This document shows, piece by piece, positions 28,743 through 37,046 of a stretch of DNA of 64,000 nt; positions within the stretch are counted from its first letter, which is position 1; every line of letters begins with the position of its first letter. A program made the translations under genes and the position numbers. Under the pieces are notes generated by a model that saw only the letters and a program-made list of their open reading frames with translations, made no database searches and was not told where the DNA came from. This DNA is from Quadrisphaera granulorum (GTDB lineage Bacteria > Actinomycetota > Actinomycetes > Actinomycetales > Quadrisphaeraceae). The stretch lies in the NCBI RefSeq assembly GCF_003149145.1, contig NZ_QGDQ01000011.1:82214-146213 (forward strand), read 5' to 3'.

Positions 28743-29867
28743 GTGAGTGCCGCGGAGCGGCTGGTGCGGGCCGGCAGCGCCGTCGCCGTCGTCGTCGCCC
28801 TGCACACCGCCGTCAACGCAGCGCTGCTGCGCCGCCCTCTCACCGCGCCACCGCCCGTGGCCGAGCGGGTCAGCGTGCTGCTGCCCGTGCGCGACGAGGC
28901 GCACCAGGTGGGCGGCGCCCTCGCGGCGGCGCTCGCGAGCACAGGCGTGCCCGATTTGGAGGTGCTGGTCCTCGACGACGGCTCGCGCGACGGCACCGCG
29001 GCCACGGCACGCGACGCCGCGGACGGTGATCCGCGGGTGCGCCTGCTGACGGGCGCACCGCTCGCGCCGGGCTGGCTCGGCAAGCCCCACGCGCTGGCGC
29101 AGCTGGCGGCCGCGGCCTCGGGATCGGTGCTCGTCTGTCTGGACGCCGACGTGCGGCTGGCCCCGCATGCCCTGGCGGCCACCGTCGACCTGCTGCGTCG
29201 CCACCGACTCGACCTCGTCAGCCCGTACCCCCGGCAGCTGGCGCTCACGCCGGCCGAGCGGCTGGTGCAGCCGCTGCTGCAGTGGAGCTGGCTGGCCACG
29301 CTGCCACTGCGGCTGGCTGAGCGGTCGGCCAGGCCGTCGCTCTCGGCGGCGAACGGGCAGCTCATGGCGCTGGACGCCGCCGCGCTGGTACGAGCCGGCG
29401 GCTTCGCGGCGGTGAAGTCCGAGGTTCTCGACGACGTCGCCCTCGTCCGCGCGATCAAAGCCGTCGGCGGACGGGGCGGGGTCGCGGACGGGACGGACCT
29501 GGCCACCTGCCGGATGTACGACGGCTGGCCAGCGCTGCGTGACGGGTACGCGAAGTCGCTGTGGTCGGCGAGCGGCTCACCCGCGGGCGCGGCGTTGCTG
29601 GTCGGCCTACTCGGGGCCGTGTTCGTGCTGCCCGCCGTGGCGGCGCTGACCGGCATCGGCAGTCGCTCGGGTCGCTGGGTGGGCGTGCTCGGGTACGCCG
29701 CGGGCGTCGCCTCCCGGGTCATCGCCGCGCGCCGCACGGGCGGGCGGGCCTGGCCCGACGCCCTCGCGCACCCCGTGTCGGTCGCGGTGCTGTGCGGCCT
29801 GGTGGTGCGCTCGTGGCGGCTGCGCCGCTCCGGCGGTCTGTCATGGAAGGGCCGGGCGCTGCCCTGA
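28743..29867 (+). CDS. Family 2 glycosyltransferase, carotenoid type
   Basis: The 374-residue protein has an N-terminal membrane segment, a GT-A fold starting RVSVLLPVRDEAHQVGGAL near residue 41 with LEVLVLDDGSRDGT, the metal-binding CLDADVRL near 136, and EVLDDVALVRAIK near 232, where the acidic pair would act as catalytic base. Two or three C-terminal membrane segments follow (about 280-350). The layout matches CrtQ/CruC-like carotenoid glycosyltransferases. Its place between the hydratase and a desaturase suggests it adds a sugar to a carotenoid hydroxyl. The GTG start is 19 nt after the hydratase stop. Confidence 0.82.
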   Translation: MSAAERLVRAGSAVAVVVALHTAVNAALLRRPLTAPPPVAERVSVLLPVRDEAHQVGGALAAALASTGVPDLEVLVLDDGSRDGTAATARDAADGDPRVRLLTGAPLAPGWLGKPHALAQLAAAASGSVLVCLDADVRLAPHALAATVDLLRRHRLDLVSPYPRQLALTPAERLVQPLLQWSWLATLPLRLAERSARPSLSAANGQLMALDAAALVRAGGFAAVKSEVLDDVALVRAIKAVGGRGGVADGTDLATCRMYDGWPALRDGYAKSLWSASGSPAGAALLVGLLGAVFVLPAVAALTGIGSRSGRWVGVLGYAAGVASRVIAARRTGGRAWPDALAHPVSVAVLCGLVVRSWRLRRSGGLSWKGRALP

Positions 29868-29885
29868 CGTCAGCGGGCGCCTACC

Positions 29886-31403
29886 GTGGCGGACGTGGCC
29901 CGGGTGATCGTCGTGGGCGCGGGCCTGGGCGGGCTCGCCGCTGCCGCGCGCCTGGCCGCCCTCGGCCACAGCGTCACCGTCTGCGAGCAGGCTGAGACCG
30001 TCGGCGGCAAGCTCGGCTGGTACGAGCGCGACGGCTTCGCCTTCGACACCGGCCCGAGCCTGCTGACCTGGCCCGACCAGCTGCGCCGCCTCTTCTCCGC
30101 CACCGGTACGCCCCTGGAGCAGTCCCTGGCGCTGCAGCCGGTCGCGCCCACCGACCACCGCTTCACCGACGGCAGCCGCCTCCACCTCGACGACGACCTC
30201 GGCCCCGGCTGGCGCCGTCTCCTCGAGCGCGCGCGCCGCATCTGGGACGCCACCGAGGGCCCGTTCCTGAGCCGACCGCTGCACGGCCCACGCACCCTTG
30301 CGGTCCTCGCCGCGCGCCCAGGCGGCCTGTGCGACATCGTGACCATCGCCCCCGGCACCTCGCTGCGCGCCCTGGCCGAAGCCCACCTCGACGATCCGCG
30401 CCACGTCGCCCTCGTCGACCGGATGGCCACGTACACCGGCTCCGACCCGCGCCGCGCGCCCGCGGCGCTCGCGTCAGTGCTGCACCTGGAGCTGAGCGGT
30501 GGCTCCTGGTACGTCCCCGGCGGCCTGCGCCGCGTGGTCGACGCCGTCGAGGAGCGCGCCCGCGAGCGCGGCGCGCACCTCCGCACGGCCACGCGCGTCG
30601 AGGAGGTGCTCCTCACCGGTGGGCGGGTCGTGGGCGTGCGCCTGGAAGGCGGGGAGCACCTGGCCGCGGACGTCGTCGTCGTCAATGCCGACGCCTCAGC
30701 GCTCTACGGCGTGCGCACCCCACCCGGCCAGCCAGCTCTGCTCCCCCTGGCAGGCCGGACGCGCAGCGCCCGCGCGGGCCTCGCGGCCACCACGCCGTCG
30801 CTGAGCGGCTTCGTGCTGCTGCTGGCCCTGCGCGAGCGCACGCCCGACCTCGCCCATCACACGGTGCTGTTCCCGCCCCTGGACGGCCTCGGCTACGACG
30901 ACGAGTTCGACGCCGTCTTCGGCTCAGGACGACGACGCGGGCGGCCCAGCGCCGTCCCCGAACCGGCGGTGTACGTCAGCGCCCCCAACGACCCGGCGCT
31001 GCGCCCGAACGACGACTCCGAGGCGTGGTTCGTGCTGGTCAACGCCCCCCGGCACTCCCCGCACGACCCCCGCGCGGGCGTCGATTGGCGCGCGCCGGGG
31101 TTCGCGGACGCCTACGCCGACCACGTGCTCGCCGTCATGGCGCGCCGCGGCCTTGACGTGCGCGGGCGGGTGCTGTGGCGCCACGTCCGCACCCCGGCTG
31201 ACCTCGAGCGCGCCACCGGCAGCGTCGGCGGGTCGATCTATGGCTCCTCCAGCAACGGGGCCCGCGCGGCGTTCCTGCGCCCCGCCAACCGCTCGCGGGT
31301 GCCCGGGCTGCTCCTGGTGGGCGGGTCGAGCCATCCCGGCGGTGGCATCCCGCTGGTGCTCGCCTCGGCGGAGATCACGGCGGGGCTGGTCGGCGCGCCC
31401 TGA
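29886..31403 (+). CDS. Carotenoid desaturase, CrtD/CrtI family
   Basis: The 505-residue FAD enzyme begins VIVVGAGLGGLAAAARLAALGH (dinucleotide-binding GxGxxG near residue 12) followed by VGGKLGWYERDGFAFDTGPSLLTWP, and ends with the CrtI-family sequence GLLLVGGSSHPGGGIPLVLASAEITA. The HPGGGIPLV ending and the company of CrtA- and CruF-like genes fit a 3,4-desaturase (CrtD) better than phytoene desaturase, and a clearer crtI lies at 47102 beside crtB. The GTG at 29886 is 18 nt after the glycosyltransferase stop; a second GTG at 29898 is possible. Confidence 0.82.
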   Translation: MADVARVIVVGAGLGGLAAAARLAALGHSVTVCEQAETVGGKLGWYERDGFAFDTGPSLLTWPDQLRRLFSATGTPLEQSLALQPVAPTDHRFTDGSRLHLDDDLGPGWRRLLERARRIWDATEGPFLSRPLHGPRTLAVLAARPGGLCDIVTIAPGTSLRALAEAHLDDPRHVALVDRMATYTGSDPRRAPAALASVLHLELSGGSWYVPGGLRRVVDAVEERARERGAHLRTATRVEEVLLTGGRVVGVRLEGGEHLAADVVVVNADASALYGVRTPPGQPALLPLAGRTRSARAGLAATTPSLSGFVLLLALRERTPDLAHHTVLFPPLDGLGYDDEFDAVFGSGRRRGRPSAVPEPAVYVSAPNDPALRPNDDSEAWFVLVNAPRHSPHDPRAGVDWRAPGFADAYADHVLAVMARRGLDVRGRVLWRHVRTPADLERATGSVGGSIYGSSSNGARAAFLRPANRSRVPGLLLVGGSSHPGGGIPLVLASAEITAGLVGAP

Positions 31404-31578
31404 CCTTCCGGCAGGACCGGTGCAGGACCAAAGCAAGACGACGACGACGGCGACGGCCGTCCGGGTGACGCCGCGGCGACGCGCTGCAGGTGACACCTCG
31501 ACGTGCCGATGCCCAGAGCGCGGCAGCCGCACAGGCTGACTCGCCCGGTACCTGAGCTGTCGATCGGAAGAGGTCACT

Positions 31579-31785
31579 GTGGACACCACCGCTCTGCTGA
31601 ACATCGTCGGAGTTGCCGGGCTGGGCGCGTTCGTCGTGGTTGCTGCGTCCTGGCTGGAGCGCTCGCTGCGCGGCCGCCAGCCCATCCCCGCCCGCGACCT
31701 CCTGGTGCGCCCCGATGGTCAGCACGAGACCACGCCCGCCGAGGCCTTCCAGCACGCCGAGGGCGCGTCCGCCTGGACGCGCTGA
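31579..31785 (+). CDS. Small membrane protein with C-terminal SAWTR motif (copy A)
   Basis: The 68-residue product is not recognised. It has one membrane segment (about residues 6-24, LLNIVGVAGLGAFVVVAA) followed by a basic stretch LERSLRGRQPIPARDLL and the ending TTPAEAFQHAEGASAWTR. The GTG start follows GAAGAGG at suitable spacing. The next gene encodes a similar peptide with the same end pattern, EA-[FY]-x-[HQ]-A-x2-[AS]-SAWTR, so the two are paralogues. Both follow the carotenoid operon. The membrane-then-basic-then-conserved-tail layout suggests a single-pass protein whose cytoplasmic tail is recognised by a partner. Confidence 0.65.
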   Translation: MDTTALLNIVGVAGLGAFVVVAASWLERSLRGRQPIPARDLLVRPDGQHETTPAEAFQHAEGASAWTR

Positions 31786-31937
31786 GTGCCCGGTCGGCGG
31801 CGCTGACGACGCGCTGACGGCACCGCCGCGCCGCACTCATCGGTGCTGGAGGCCCCCGCCCCGTACCCGTACCCGTAGCGTCGTGATCGACCGGCCGGTC
31901 TCGAACCGGCGGCAGGGTGATCACTTCGGAGGTCGTC

Positions 31938-32165
31938 GTGTTCGGTGGGCTTGCGGAATTGCTGCTCGTGGCCGCGATGCTGGGTCTGCTCCTGGTCGGT
32001 CTGCTCGTCTTCGCCGCCACCGTGCTCGTGCGGCGGGCTCGCCGCGGCACGCTGCGTACGCCGCGAGACGGCTTCGCGCGGGCCGGCGAGGAGCGCGGGC
32101 TGCCCCTGAGTGAGGCCTACGAGCAGGCCAACGCCAGCTCGGCCTGGACCCGCACGACGCCCTGA
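31938..32165 (+). CDS. Small membrane protein with C-terminal SAWTR motif (copy B)
   Basis: The 75-residue product has a strong membrane segment (about residues 4-28, rich in Leu/Val/Ala), a basic stretch VRRARRGTLRTPRDGF, and the tail LSEAYEQANASSAWTRTTP, which aligns with the end of the preceding peptide. The GTG at 31938 is preferred because GGAGG lies 6 nt before it; an in-frame GTG at 31917 would add 7 residues. The 152-bp gap to copy A contains the perfect palindrome GACCGGCCGGTC (31888-31899). It ends 9 nt before the transposase remnant. The function is unknown. Confidence 0.65.
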   Translation: MFGGLAELLLVAAMLGLLLVGLLVFAATVLVRRARRGTLRTPRDGFARAGEERGLPLSEAYEQANASSAWTRTTP

Positions 32166-32173
32166 CAGCTGGG

Positions 32174-32870
32174 CTAGCTGTACTGCCCCGGGAGGTTGGT
32201 GACGCGGGTGATCGGGGGTTGGCCGTTGAGCGCGGTGTGGGGTCGGTGGTGGTTGTAGCGATGCTGTCAGAGTTGGAACGCGGCGTTCCGGTCGGTGTCT
32301 GAGGCGTAGGCGACGGCGTAGGCCCATTCGTCGGCGTAGGTGCGGTGGTATCGCTCGACCTTCCCGTTCGTCTGTGGCCGGTAGGCACGGGTCCGCTTGT
32401 GCGTGATGTCGTCGCCGAGGGCGGCGGCGAACGCGTTGGATCGGTAGCAGGAGCCGTTGTCGGTCAGGACCCGTTCGACGGTGATGCCGCGGGCGGTGAA
32501 CCAGGCGTTCGCGCGGGTCCAGAATCCGGCTGCGGTGTCTTTCTTCTCGTCGGTGAGGATCTCGCTGTAGGCGAGGCGGCTGTGGTCGTCGACCGCGGAG
32601 TGGATGAAGTGGTAGCCGGTCACGAGTCGGTGCTGGGTCCCGCGGGCGCGCATCGCCGCGTTCTGTCGGGCCTTGCCGATCTGCCGGCCGACGACTCGAT
32701 GTCCGCCGCCGTCAGGGATCTTCCCGAGCTTCTTCACGTCCACATGGACGAGCTCGCCAGGGCGTTCACGTTCGTACCGGCGGATCACCCGCCCGGACGC
32801 GCGGTCGAGCCAGGTCAGCTTCGCGAGCCCGTATCGGGACAGCACCCGGTGGACGGTCGAGGTCGCGACG
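32174..32870 (-). pseudogene. IS481-family transposase remnant with internal stop
   Basis: Reading leftward the frame encodes TVHRVLSRYGLAKLTWLD, RPGELVHVDVKKLGKIPDGGG, YHFIHSAVDDHSRLAY, ERVLTDNGSCYRSNAF and YRPQTNGKVERYHRT: the DDE catalytic domain of IS481 transposases, with its first Asp in VHVDVKK or SAVDDHS, the second in LTDNGS and the Glu in NGKVER. A TGA at 32269-32267 interrupts the frame; beyond it the sequence continues QHRYNHHRPHTAL to LPGQYS and a TAG at 32174, the normal family ending. The N-terminal helix-turn-helix half is missing, replaced in frame by EamA sequence. The copy is therefore doubly disabled. Confidence 0.88.
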
Positions 32871-33118
32871 ATCGGGGCGGCGAGCAGCATCAGCACGGCG
32901 GTGATGCCGACCTGGACCGTCGCGACCGGGACCGCGCCGGGCCCTCGCGGCGTGACGAAGCGGCGCACGTAGACGAAGGACACGCCGTAGCAGGCTGTCG
33001 CTCCTAGGCAGGCGAGCTGCCCGAGCAGGCCGCCGCGCGCCGACTCCTGCCACGGTGCGAGCAGCACCACCGCCCCGGCGAAGCCGAGCGCCAGTCCAGC
33101 GGCCCGGGACCGGGTGCC
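32871..33118 (-). pseudogene. Fragment of an EamA-family (DMT) transporter
   Basis: About 83 residues read RAAGLALGFAGAVVLLAPWQ, LLGQLACLGATACYGVSFVY, VRRFVTPRG and VQVGITAVLMLLAAPIV. This is the start of the second half of an EamA/RhaT drug-metabolite transporter, with three membrane segments. Neither the first half nor the C-terminus is nearby. The fragment is joined in frame to the truncated IS481 transposase, so a single open frame spans both, but neither half would be functional. The junction lies near 32870. Confidence 0.75.
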
Positions 33119-33286
33119 TCGGATGTGAGCCCGTGTCGAGACATGAGCTCGACGGGCGGGTGCGAACCCCGCGCCCGACTCAATGGTGTGCGCGCGCAGG
33201 AAGGCGCGTGCGAGGGCGGCTGCACGGCATCTCGGAGCCGCCTCGACGACGCCGGTCCCATCGAGAGCCGCGTGCTGCTTGACATC

Positions 33287-33320
33287 GATGTTACGACACC
33301 AATATTGTTGTCGTAACATC
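33287..33320. promoter_or_regulatory. Palindromic operator before SRPBCC-MarR operon
   Basis: GATGTTACGACA (33287-33298) is perfectly complementary to TGTCGTAACATC (33309-33320) with a 10-nt AT-rich centre containing AATATT. The palindrome ends 18 nt before the start of the SRPBCC gene. Its size and symmetry fit a winged-helix dimer such as the MarR protein encoded second in this operon, so autoregulation is likely. It is one of the most AT-rich spots in the window. Confidence 0.75.
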
Positions 33321-33338
33321 AAATGGAGGGCGGTTCCG

Positions 33339-33773
33339 ATGTACGCATTCGAGGAGACCGGCGTGATCGAGGGCACCGTGGAACAGGTCTGGGCGGTCGC
33401 GACAGACGTCGCCCGGTGGAGCGAGTGGGATCCGCACGAGGAGGCGTCGCGCTTGGACGGCGAGTTCGTGGCCGGGACCACCGGCTGGGTCAAGCCGAAG
33501 GGGGCACCGGCGGGCCCGTTCACGATCACGGCCGTCCGCCCCGAGGAGTCATGGTCGAGTCAGGCGGCGATCCCGTTCGGGCGCCTCGTCGGCACGCGCC
33601 GGTACGAGCAGATCGACGCCAACCACGTGCGACTCGTCGAGCGGGTGGAGGTGCACGGTCCGTTCGCTCCGCTCTTCCGGTTGATCTGGGAGAAGGGGAT
33701 GCGACGGGACATGCCCTTGACGTTCGCCGCCCTGGAACGAGAGGCATGCAACCGTTTCGCGCAGCATGGATGA
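33339..33773 (+). CDS. SRPBCC (START-like) family protein
   Basis: The 144-residue product begins YAFEETGVIEGTVEQVWAVATDVARWSEWDPHEE, the usual opening of SRPBCC proteins, continues FVAGTTGWVKPKGAPAGPFTI and HVRLVERVEVHGPFAPLFRLIWEKG, and fits the family's length and alternating beta pattern for a ligand-binding cavity. The ATG at 33339 follows GGAGGG. The stop overlaps the MarR start by 8 nt. In such pairs the SRPBCC protein often binds or modifies a small hydrophobic molecule sensed by the regulator; the ligand is unknown. The pair sits next to a decayed insertion element and was probably acquired. Confidence 0.85.
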   Translation: MYAFEETGVIEGTVEQVWAVATDVARWSEWDPHEEASRLDGEFVAGTTGWVKPKGAPAGPFTITAVRPEESWSSQAAIPFGRLVGTRRYEQIDANHVRLVERVEVHGPFAPLFRLIWEKGMRRDMPLTFAALEREACNRFAQHG

Positions 33774-34209
33774 CCTCACCGAGGGCCCGCTGGCTTCGCC
33801 GGGCTTCTGGCTGCACCACGCTGCGCTGACCTGGCGCGTCGAGCTCGAGCGAGCCCTGATGGACGAGGACCTCACGCCCACGCAGTTCATCGCCCTCGCG
33901 TCGGTGGGATGGCTCGAGCGACAGGGAGAGCCGCCGACCCAGCAGCAGATCGCCGACCTCTCCGGAGGCGACCGGATGATGACCTCACGCCTCATCCGCG
34001 GACTCGAGGATCGCGGTCTGGTCGCCCGCTCACCCGATCCGATCGACGCTCGCGCGGTCCGCGTCCATCTCACCGAGGCCGGGCGCGGACTCGCGAGCCG
34101 GGCGGTGCGGAAGGCTCAGGCCACGGACCGCGCCGTCTTCGGCGAGACGGTGGAGGAGTTGCGCTCGAGCCTTCGCAGCATCGCGAGGCGCCGGGACCGC
34201 AGCATCTAG
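33766..34209 (+). CDS. MarR-family transcriptional regulator
   Basis: The 147-residue product has the MarR winged helix: LTPTQFIALASVGWLERQG near residue 36, the recognition region PTQQQIADLSGGDRMMTSRLIRGLEDRGLVARSPDPIDARAVRVHLTEAG near 57-105, and dimerisation helices at both ends. The start overlaps the SRPBCC gene by 8 nt. A 34-bp palindrome before the operon is the likely binding site, so autoregulation is expected. The effector cannot be predicted. Confidence 0.92.
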   Translation: MDDLTEGPLASPGFWLHHAALTWRVELERALMDEDLTPTQFIALASVGWLERQGEPPTQQQIADLSGGDRMMTSRLIRGLEDRGLVARSPDPIDARAVRVHLTEAGRGLASRAVRKAQATDRAVFGETVEELRSSLRSIARRRDRSI

Positions 34210-34233
34210 CTAGCACTCCGGCGAGCCAGCGCC

Positions 34234-35055
34234 TCAGCGCAGCTGGACGAGCAGCTCCCCGTGGAGCAGGGCGATCCACCCGTCCGGTGAGGCCGCCCAG
34301 CGGCGCCATGCCGCGGCGATCTCCTCGAGCTGCTCCGCGCTCGCCTCGCCGCGCGCCACGGCCTGCTCGGCGAACGCCGAGGCGGTCGCCCTGCCGGCCC
34401 ACGACGTCCCCCACCACTCCCGCTCGTCCGGTGACGCGTAGCACCAGGCCGACGCGCTTGCGGTCACCGTGGCAACGGCGGAGCCGTCGTCCTGCCTGAG
34501 CCCGGCCTCCCGCGCCCAGGCGAGCAGCCGCCGCCCGGCGTCGGGCTCGCCGCCGTTGCTCCGGGCGACCCGGCCGTACAGGTCCAGCCAGGCGTCGAGG
34601 CCTGACTCGGCCGGGTACCAGGTGGTGGCGGCGTAGTCGACGTCGCGGACCGCCAGCACGCCTCCTGGGCGCAGCACCCGCGCCATCTCGCGCAGCACGC
34701 CCACGGGGTCGGCCACGTGCTGGAGCACCTGGTGGGCGTGGACGACGTCGAAGCTCGCGTCGGCGAAGGGCAGCGCCAGGGCGTCGCCGGTCACCCACTC
34801 CACGGCCGCACCTCGGCGCTCGGCGAGTGCGGACGCCTCCTCCAGCACCCCGGCGGCGGCATCCAGCCCGACCACCCGCCCGGGAGCGACGCGCTCGGCG
34901 AGGTCGACCGTGATGGTGCCCGGCCCGCAGCCCAGGTCGAGCAGGTCCTGGCCGGGGCGCAGGTGCGGCAGCAGGTAGGCGCAGGAGTTCTCGGCCGTGC
35001 GCCAGCGGTGGGAGGCCAGCACCGGTTCCGCGTGCCCATGCGTGTACGTCGTCAT
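34234..35055 (-). CDS. SAM-dependent class I methyltransferase
   Basis: The 273-residue product has motif I DLLDLGCGPGTITVDLAERV near residue 38, the acidic VVGLDAAAGVLEEA, motif DALALPFADASFDVVHAHQVLQHV near 93, and RVLRPGGVLAVRDVD near 130: a Methyltransf_11/UbiE-like enzyme. The ATG at 35055 (MTTYTHGHAEP) is chosen because AGGGTGG precedes it; a longer frame to 35121 would run through the promoter. The substrate is unknown. It is convergent with the MarR gene and divergent from the histidine kinase. Confidence 0.88.
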   Translation of the reverse strand: MTTYTHGHAEPVLASHRWRTAENSCAYLLPHLRPGQDLLDLGCGPGTITVDLAERVAPGRVVGLDAAAGVLEEASALAERRGAAVEWVTGDALALPFADASFDVVHAHQVLQHVADPVGVLREMARVLRPGGVLAVRDVDYAATTWYPAESGLDAWLDLYGRVARSNGGEPDAGRRLLAWAREAGLRQDDGSAVATVTASASAWCYASPDEREWWGTSWAGRATASAFAEQAVARGEASAEQLEEIAAAWRRWAASPDGWIALLHGELLVQLR

Positions 35056-35080
35056 GGGACCACCCTGCCGGATCCGTCTC

Positions 35081-35109
35081 ACATTGCAAACACACGTCTC
35101 ATATATCAA
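35081..35109 (-). promoter_or_regulatory. Candidate promoter of the methyltransferase gene
   Basis: On the minus strand TTGATA (35109-35104) and CAATGT (35086-35081) are 17 nt apart, about 25 nt upstream of the ATG, in an AT-rich patch. Two direct copies of TGAGACG lie within it (one between the hexamers, one just after), which could be an activator or repressor site. Confidence 0.4.
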
Positions 35110-35202
35110 GACACGCAGCACGAAGCCAAAGTCCGCCCGGCTCGATCACGGCAGACCTAGACTGCACGAGCGGCACATCCCGCCGGTGACAGGAGGGCAG
35201 CC

Positions 35203-36360
35203 ATGCCGGGCAGCAGCGCCACGCAGCGCAGCGCCTCCTGGACGGACGCCGCCACCGCCGGGCTGTACTTATGCCTCAGCACCCAGTTCGCGCTCCAGCC
35301 GTCGCCGCACCCCGGATGGCACCTCGCGCTCAGCGGTCTGATCGCCGCCGCGCTCGCCGTTCGTTCGCGAGCCCCGGTCACCGCACTGGCGGCGGCCTCA
35401 GCGCTCACCGCCATCGCACTGCTGAGCGGCGTCAGCGGAGAGCCGCTGGTGGGCGTCGCCGTCGTCGTCGCCACCGTCCTGACCCACCGACCCGATGGCC
35501 TCCCGCGGTGGGCGCTGGCCGCCCTCGCGACCGTTGCCGCGTTCATCGTCCTGTCCGTCGCGGTGCCCAGCGGGTCACCTGCGCCTGGCGAGCTCGGGGG
35601 CCTGTGGACGGTGCTGTCGTGCCTGTGCCTCACCGCGGGAGTCATCGTCGGTTCGCACGCGGCTGCCACGCGCAGTGCCGCACGCGTGGCAGCCCGCGAG
35701 CGCGAAGCCCGCGCCCTTCACGAGGAGCGGCTGCGCCTCGCGCGAGAGGTCCACGACGTGAGCTCGAGCACGCTGGTCTCGATCGGGGTCCAGGCGAGCC
35801 TGGCCTCGGTGCAGCGCGACCCCAACGACCTTCGCCAGACACTGCTGGCGGTGGAGGCCCGCAGCAAGCAGGCCGCCCGGCAGCTACGGCTCTACCTCAC
35901 GGATCTCCGCGGCGAGCGCCCCGCCACCGACATGGCAGCCCGCGTAGAGGCCGTCCTGGAGCAGGCGCGCGCCGCCGGTGTGCGGTGCACAGCCCAGGTC
36001 GACGCCATCGCGAGCCGCCACCTGCCCCGCACCACCCAGCACGCCCTCTGCCGCGCGCTGGAGGAAGCCCTCACGAACGTCGCGAAGCACGCACCGGGGA
36101 GCGCCGCGTCGGTACGCCTCGTCCACAGCGAGCAGCCAGCGGCCGTGGATCTGGTGGTCGACGACGACGGACCCGGTTTCCGTCCGCTAGACCACCAGGA
36201 CCACGCCTCAACGGCCATGAGCGGCGGGTTCGGCCTGCAGGGGATGCGCGAGCGAGCGGCGTCGCTCGCCGGCACGCTCACGCTCGGCAGGTCACCCTCC
36301 GGCGGCGCTCGCGTGCACCTCCACCTCCCCCTCGTCAGCGGTCTCGGCGACGCGGCGTGA
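35203..36360 (+). CDS. Two-component sensor histidine kinase (NarL-type partner)
   Basis: The 385-residue protein has about five membrane segments in residues 18-155 and no large sensory loop, then a HisKA_3 dimerisation region with EERLRLAREVHDVSSSTLVSIG (phospho-acceptor H184) and an HATPase domain with ALCRALEEALTNVAKHAPGSAASV (N box near residue 293), VDDDGPGF (G1) and GGFGLQGMRERAASLAG (G2). This is the architecture of DesK/NarX-like kinases. The ATG follows GGAGG. It overlaps the response regulator by 4 nt and sits directly upstream of an ABC export operon, suggesting it senses something that transporter removes. Confidence 0.92.
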   Translation: MPGSSATQRSASWTDAATAGLYLCLSTQFALQPSPHPGWHLALSGLIAAALAVRSRAPVTALAAASALTAIALLSGVSGEPLVGVAVVVATVLTHRPDGLPRWALAALATVAAFIVLSVAVPSGSPAPGELGGLWTVLSCLCLTAGVIVGSHAAATRSAARVAAREREARALHEERLRLAREVHDVSSSTLVSIGVQASLASVQRDPNDLRQTLLAVEARSKQAARQLRLYLTDLRGERPATDMAARVEAVLEQARAAGVRCTAQVDAIASRHLPRTTQHALCRALEEALTNVAKHAPGSAASVRLVHSEQPAAVDLVVDDDGPGFRPLDHQDHASTAMSGGFGLQGMRERAASLAGTLTLGRSPSGGARVHLHLPLVSGLGDAA

Positions 36361-37046
36361 GCGAGACCAGCGCGCCACCGATCCGGGTGCTCGTGGTCGA
36401 CGACGAGCCGCTGCTGCGCGCCGCGTTCGAGGCACTGGTCAACGCCCAGGACGACATGGAGTGCGTCGGCGTCGCACCTGACGGCGCTGCGGCCATCACG
36501 ACGTCGCGAGCGCTATCACCGGACGTCGTCCTCATGGATCTCCAGATGCCCCATGTCGACGGCGTCGCCGCCACCCGCGCGATCTGCCGAGACGCGTCCG
36601 CGACGCGCGTCGTCGTCCTCACCGCGTACGACGTCGAGGCAAACCTCTTCGCGGCCCTACAGGCGGGGGCCTGCGGCTTCCTCGCCAAGGACTGCCTCGC
36701 CGACGAGGTGCTGCATGCGGTCCGGGTGGCCCATCGCGGCGACTCGCTGATCGCGCCGCACCTCGTGAAGCACCTCGTGCAGCGCGTCGTCCGCTCCGTC
36801 CCGGCCGAGCCCGGGACGCGGCCGCGACACGGGTCACTAGCCACACCGCTGCCCGCTGACCTCACGGCCCGGGAGCTCGACCTGGTCCGCGCCGTGGCGC
36901 GGGGCCTGTCCAACGACGAGGTCGCGGCCGAGCTGCGCCTCACCCCGCAGACGGTGAAGACGTACGTCAGCAGGCTCCTGGCGAAGCTCGGCTGCCGCGA
37001 CCGCGCACAGTTGGTGATCTTCGCTTACGAGAACGCCGTCGTGTAG
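36357..37046 (+). CDS. NarL/FixJ-family response regulator
   Basis: The 229-residue product has a receiver domain (IRVLVVDDEPLLRAAFEALV, phospho-acceptor D61 in VVLMDLQMPHVDG, VVVLTAYD, and Lys in GFLAKDCLADE) and a C-terminal LuxR-type helix-turn-helix (LTARELDLVRAVARGLSNDEVAAELRL, TPQTVKTYVSRLLAKLGCRDR). The GTG at 36357 overlaps the kinase stop by 4 nt. The next gene starts 117 nt downstream, leaving room for a promoter it could control; a candidate site there has not been identified with confidence. Confidence 0.94.
   Translation: MSETSAPPIRVLVVDDEPLLRAAFEALVNAQDDMECVGVAPDGAAAITTSRALSPDVVLMDLQMPHVDGVAATRAICRDASATRVVVLTAYDVEANLFAALQAGACGFLAKDCLADEVLHAVRVAHRGDSLIAPHLVKHLVQRVVRSVPAEPGTRPRHGSLATPLPADLTARELDLVRAVARGLSNDEVAAELRLTPQTVKTYVSRLLAKLGCRDRAQLVIFAYENAVV

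Noticed and set aside
32267..33529. A single 420-residue transporter-transposase fusion protein as a functional gene
   Set aside because: Neither half is complete, the transposase tail lies beyond a stop codon, and upstream codons lack similarity to anything.
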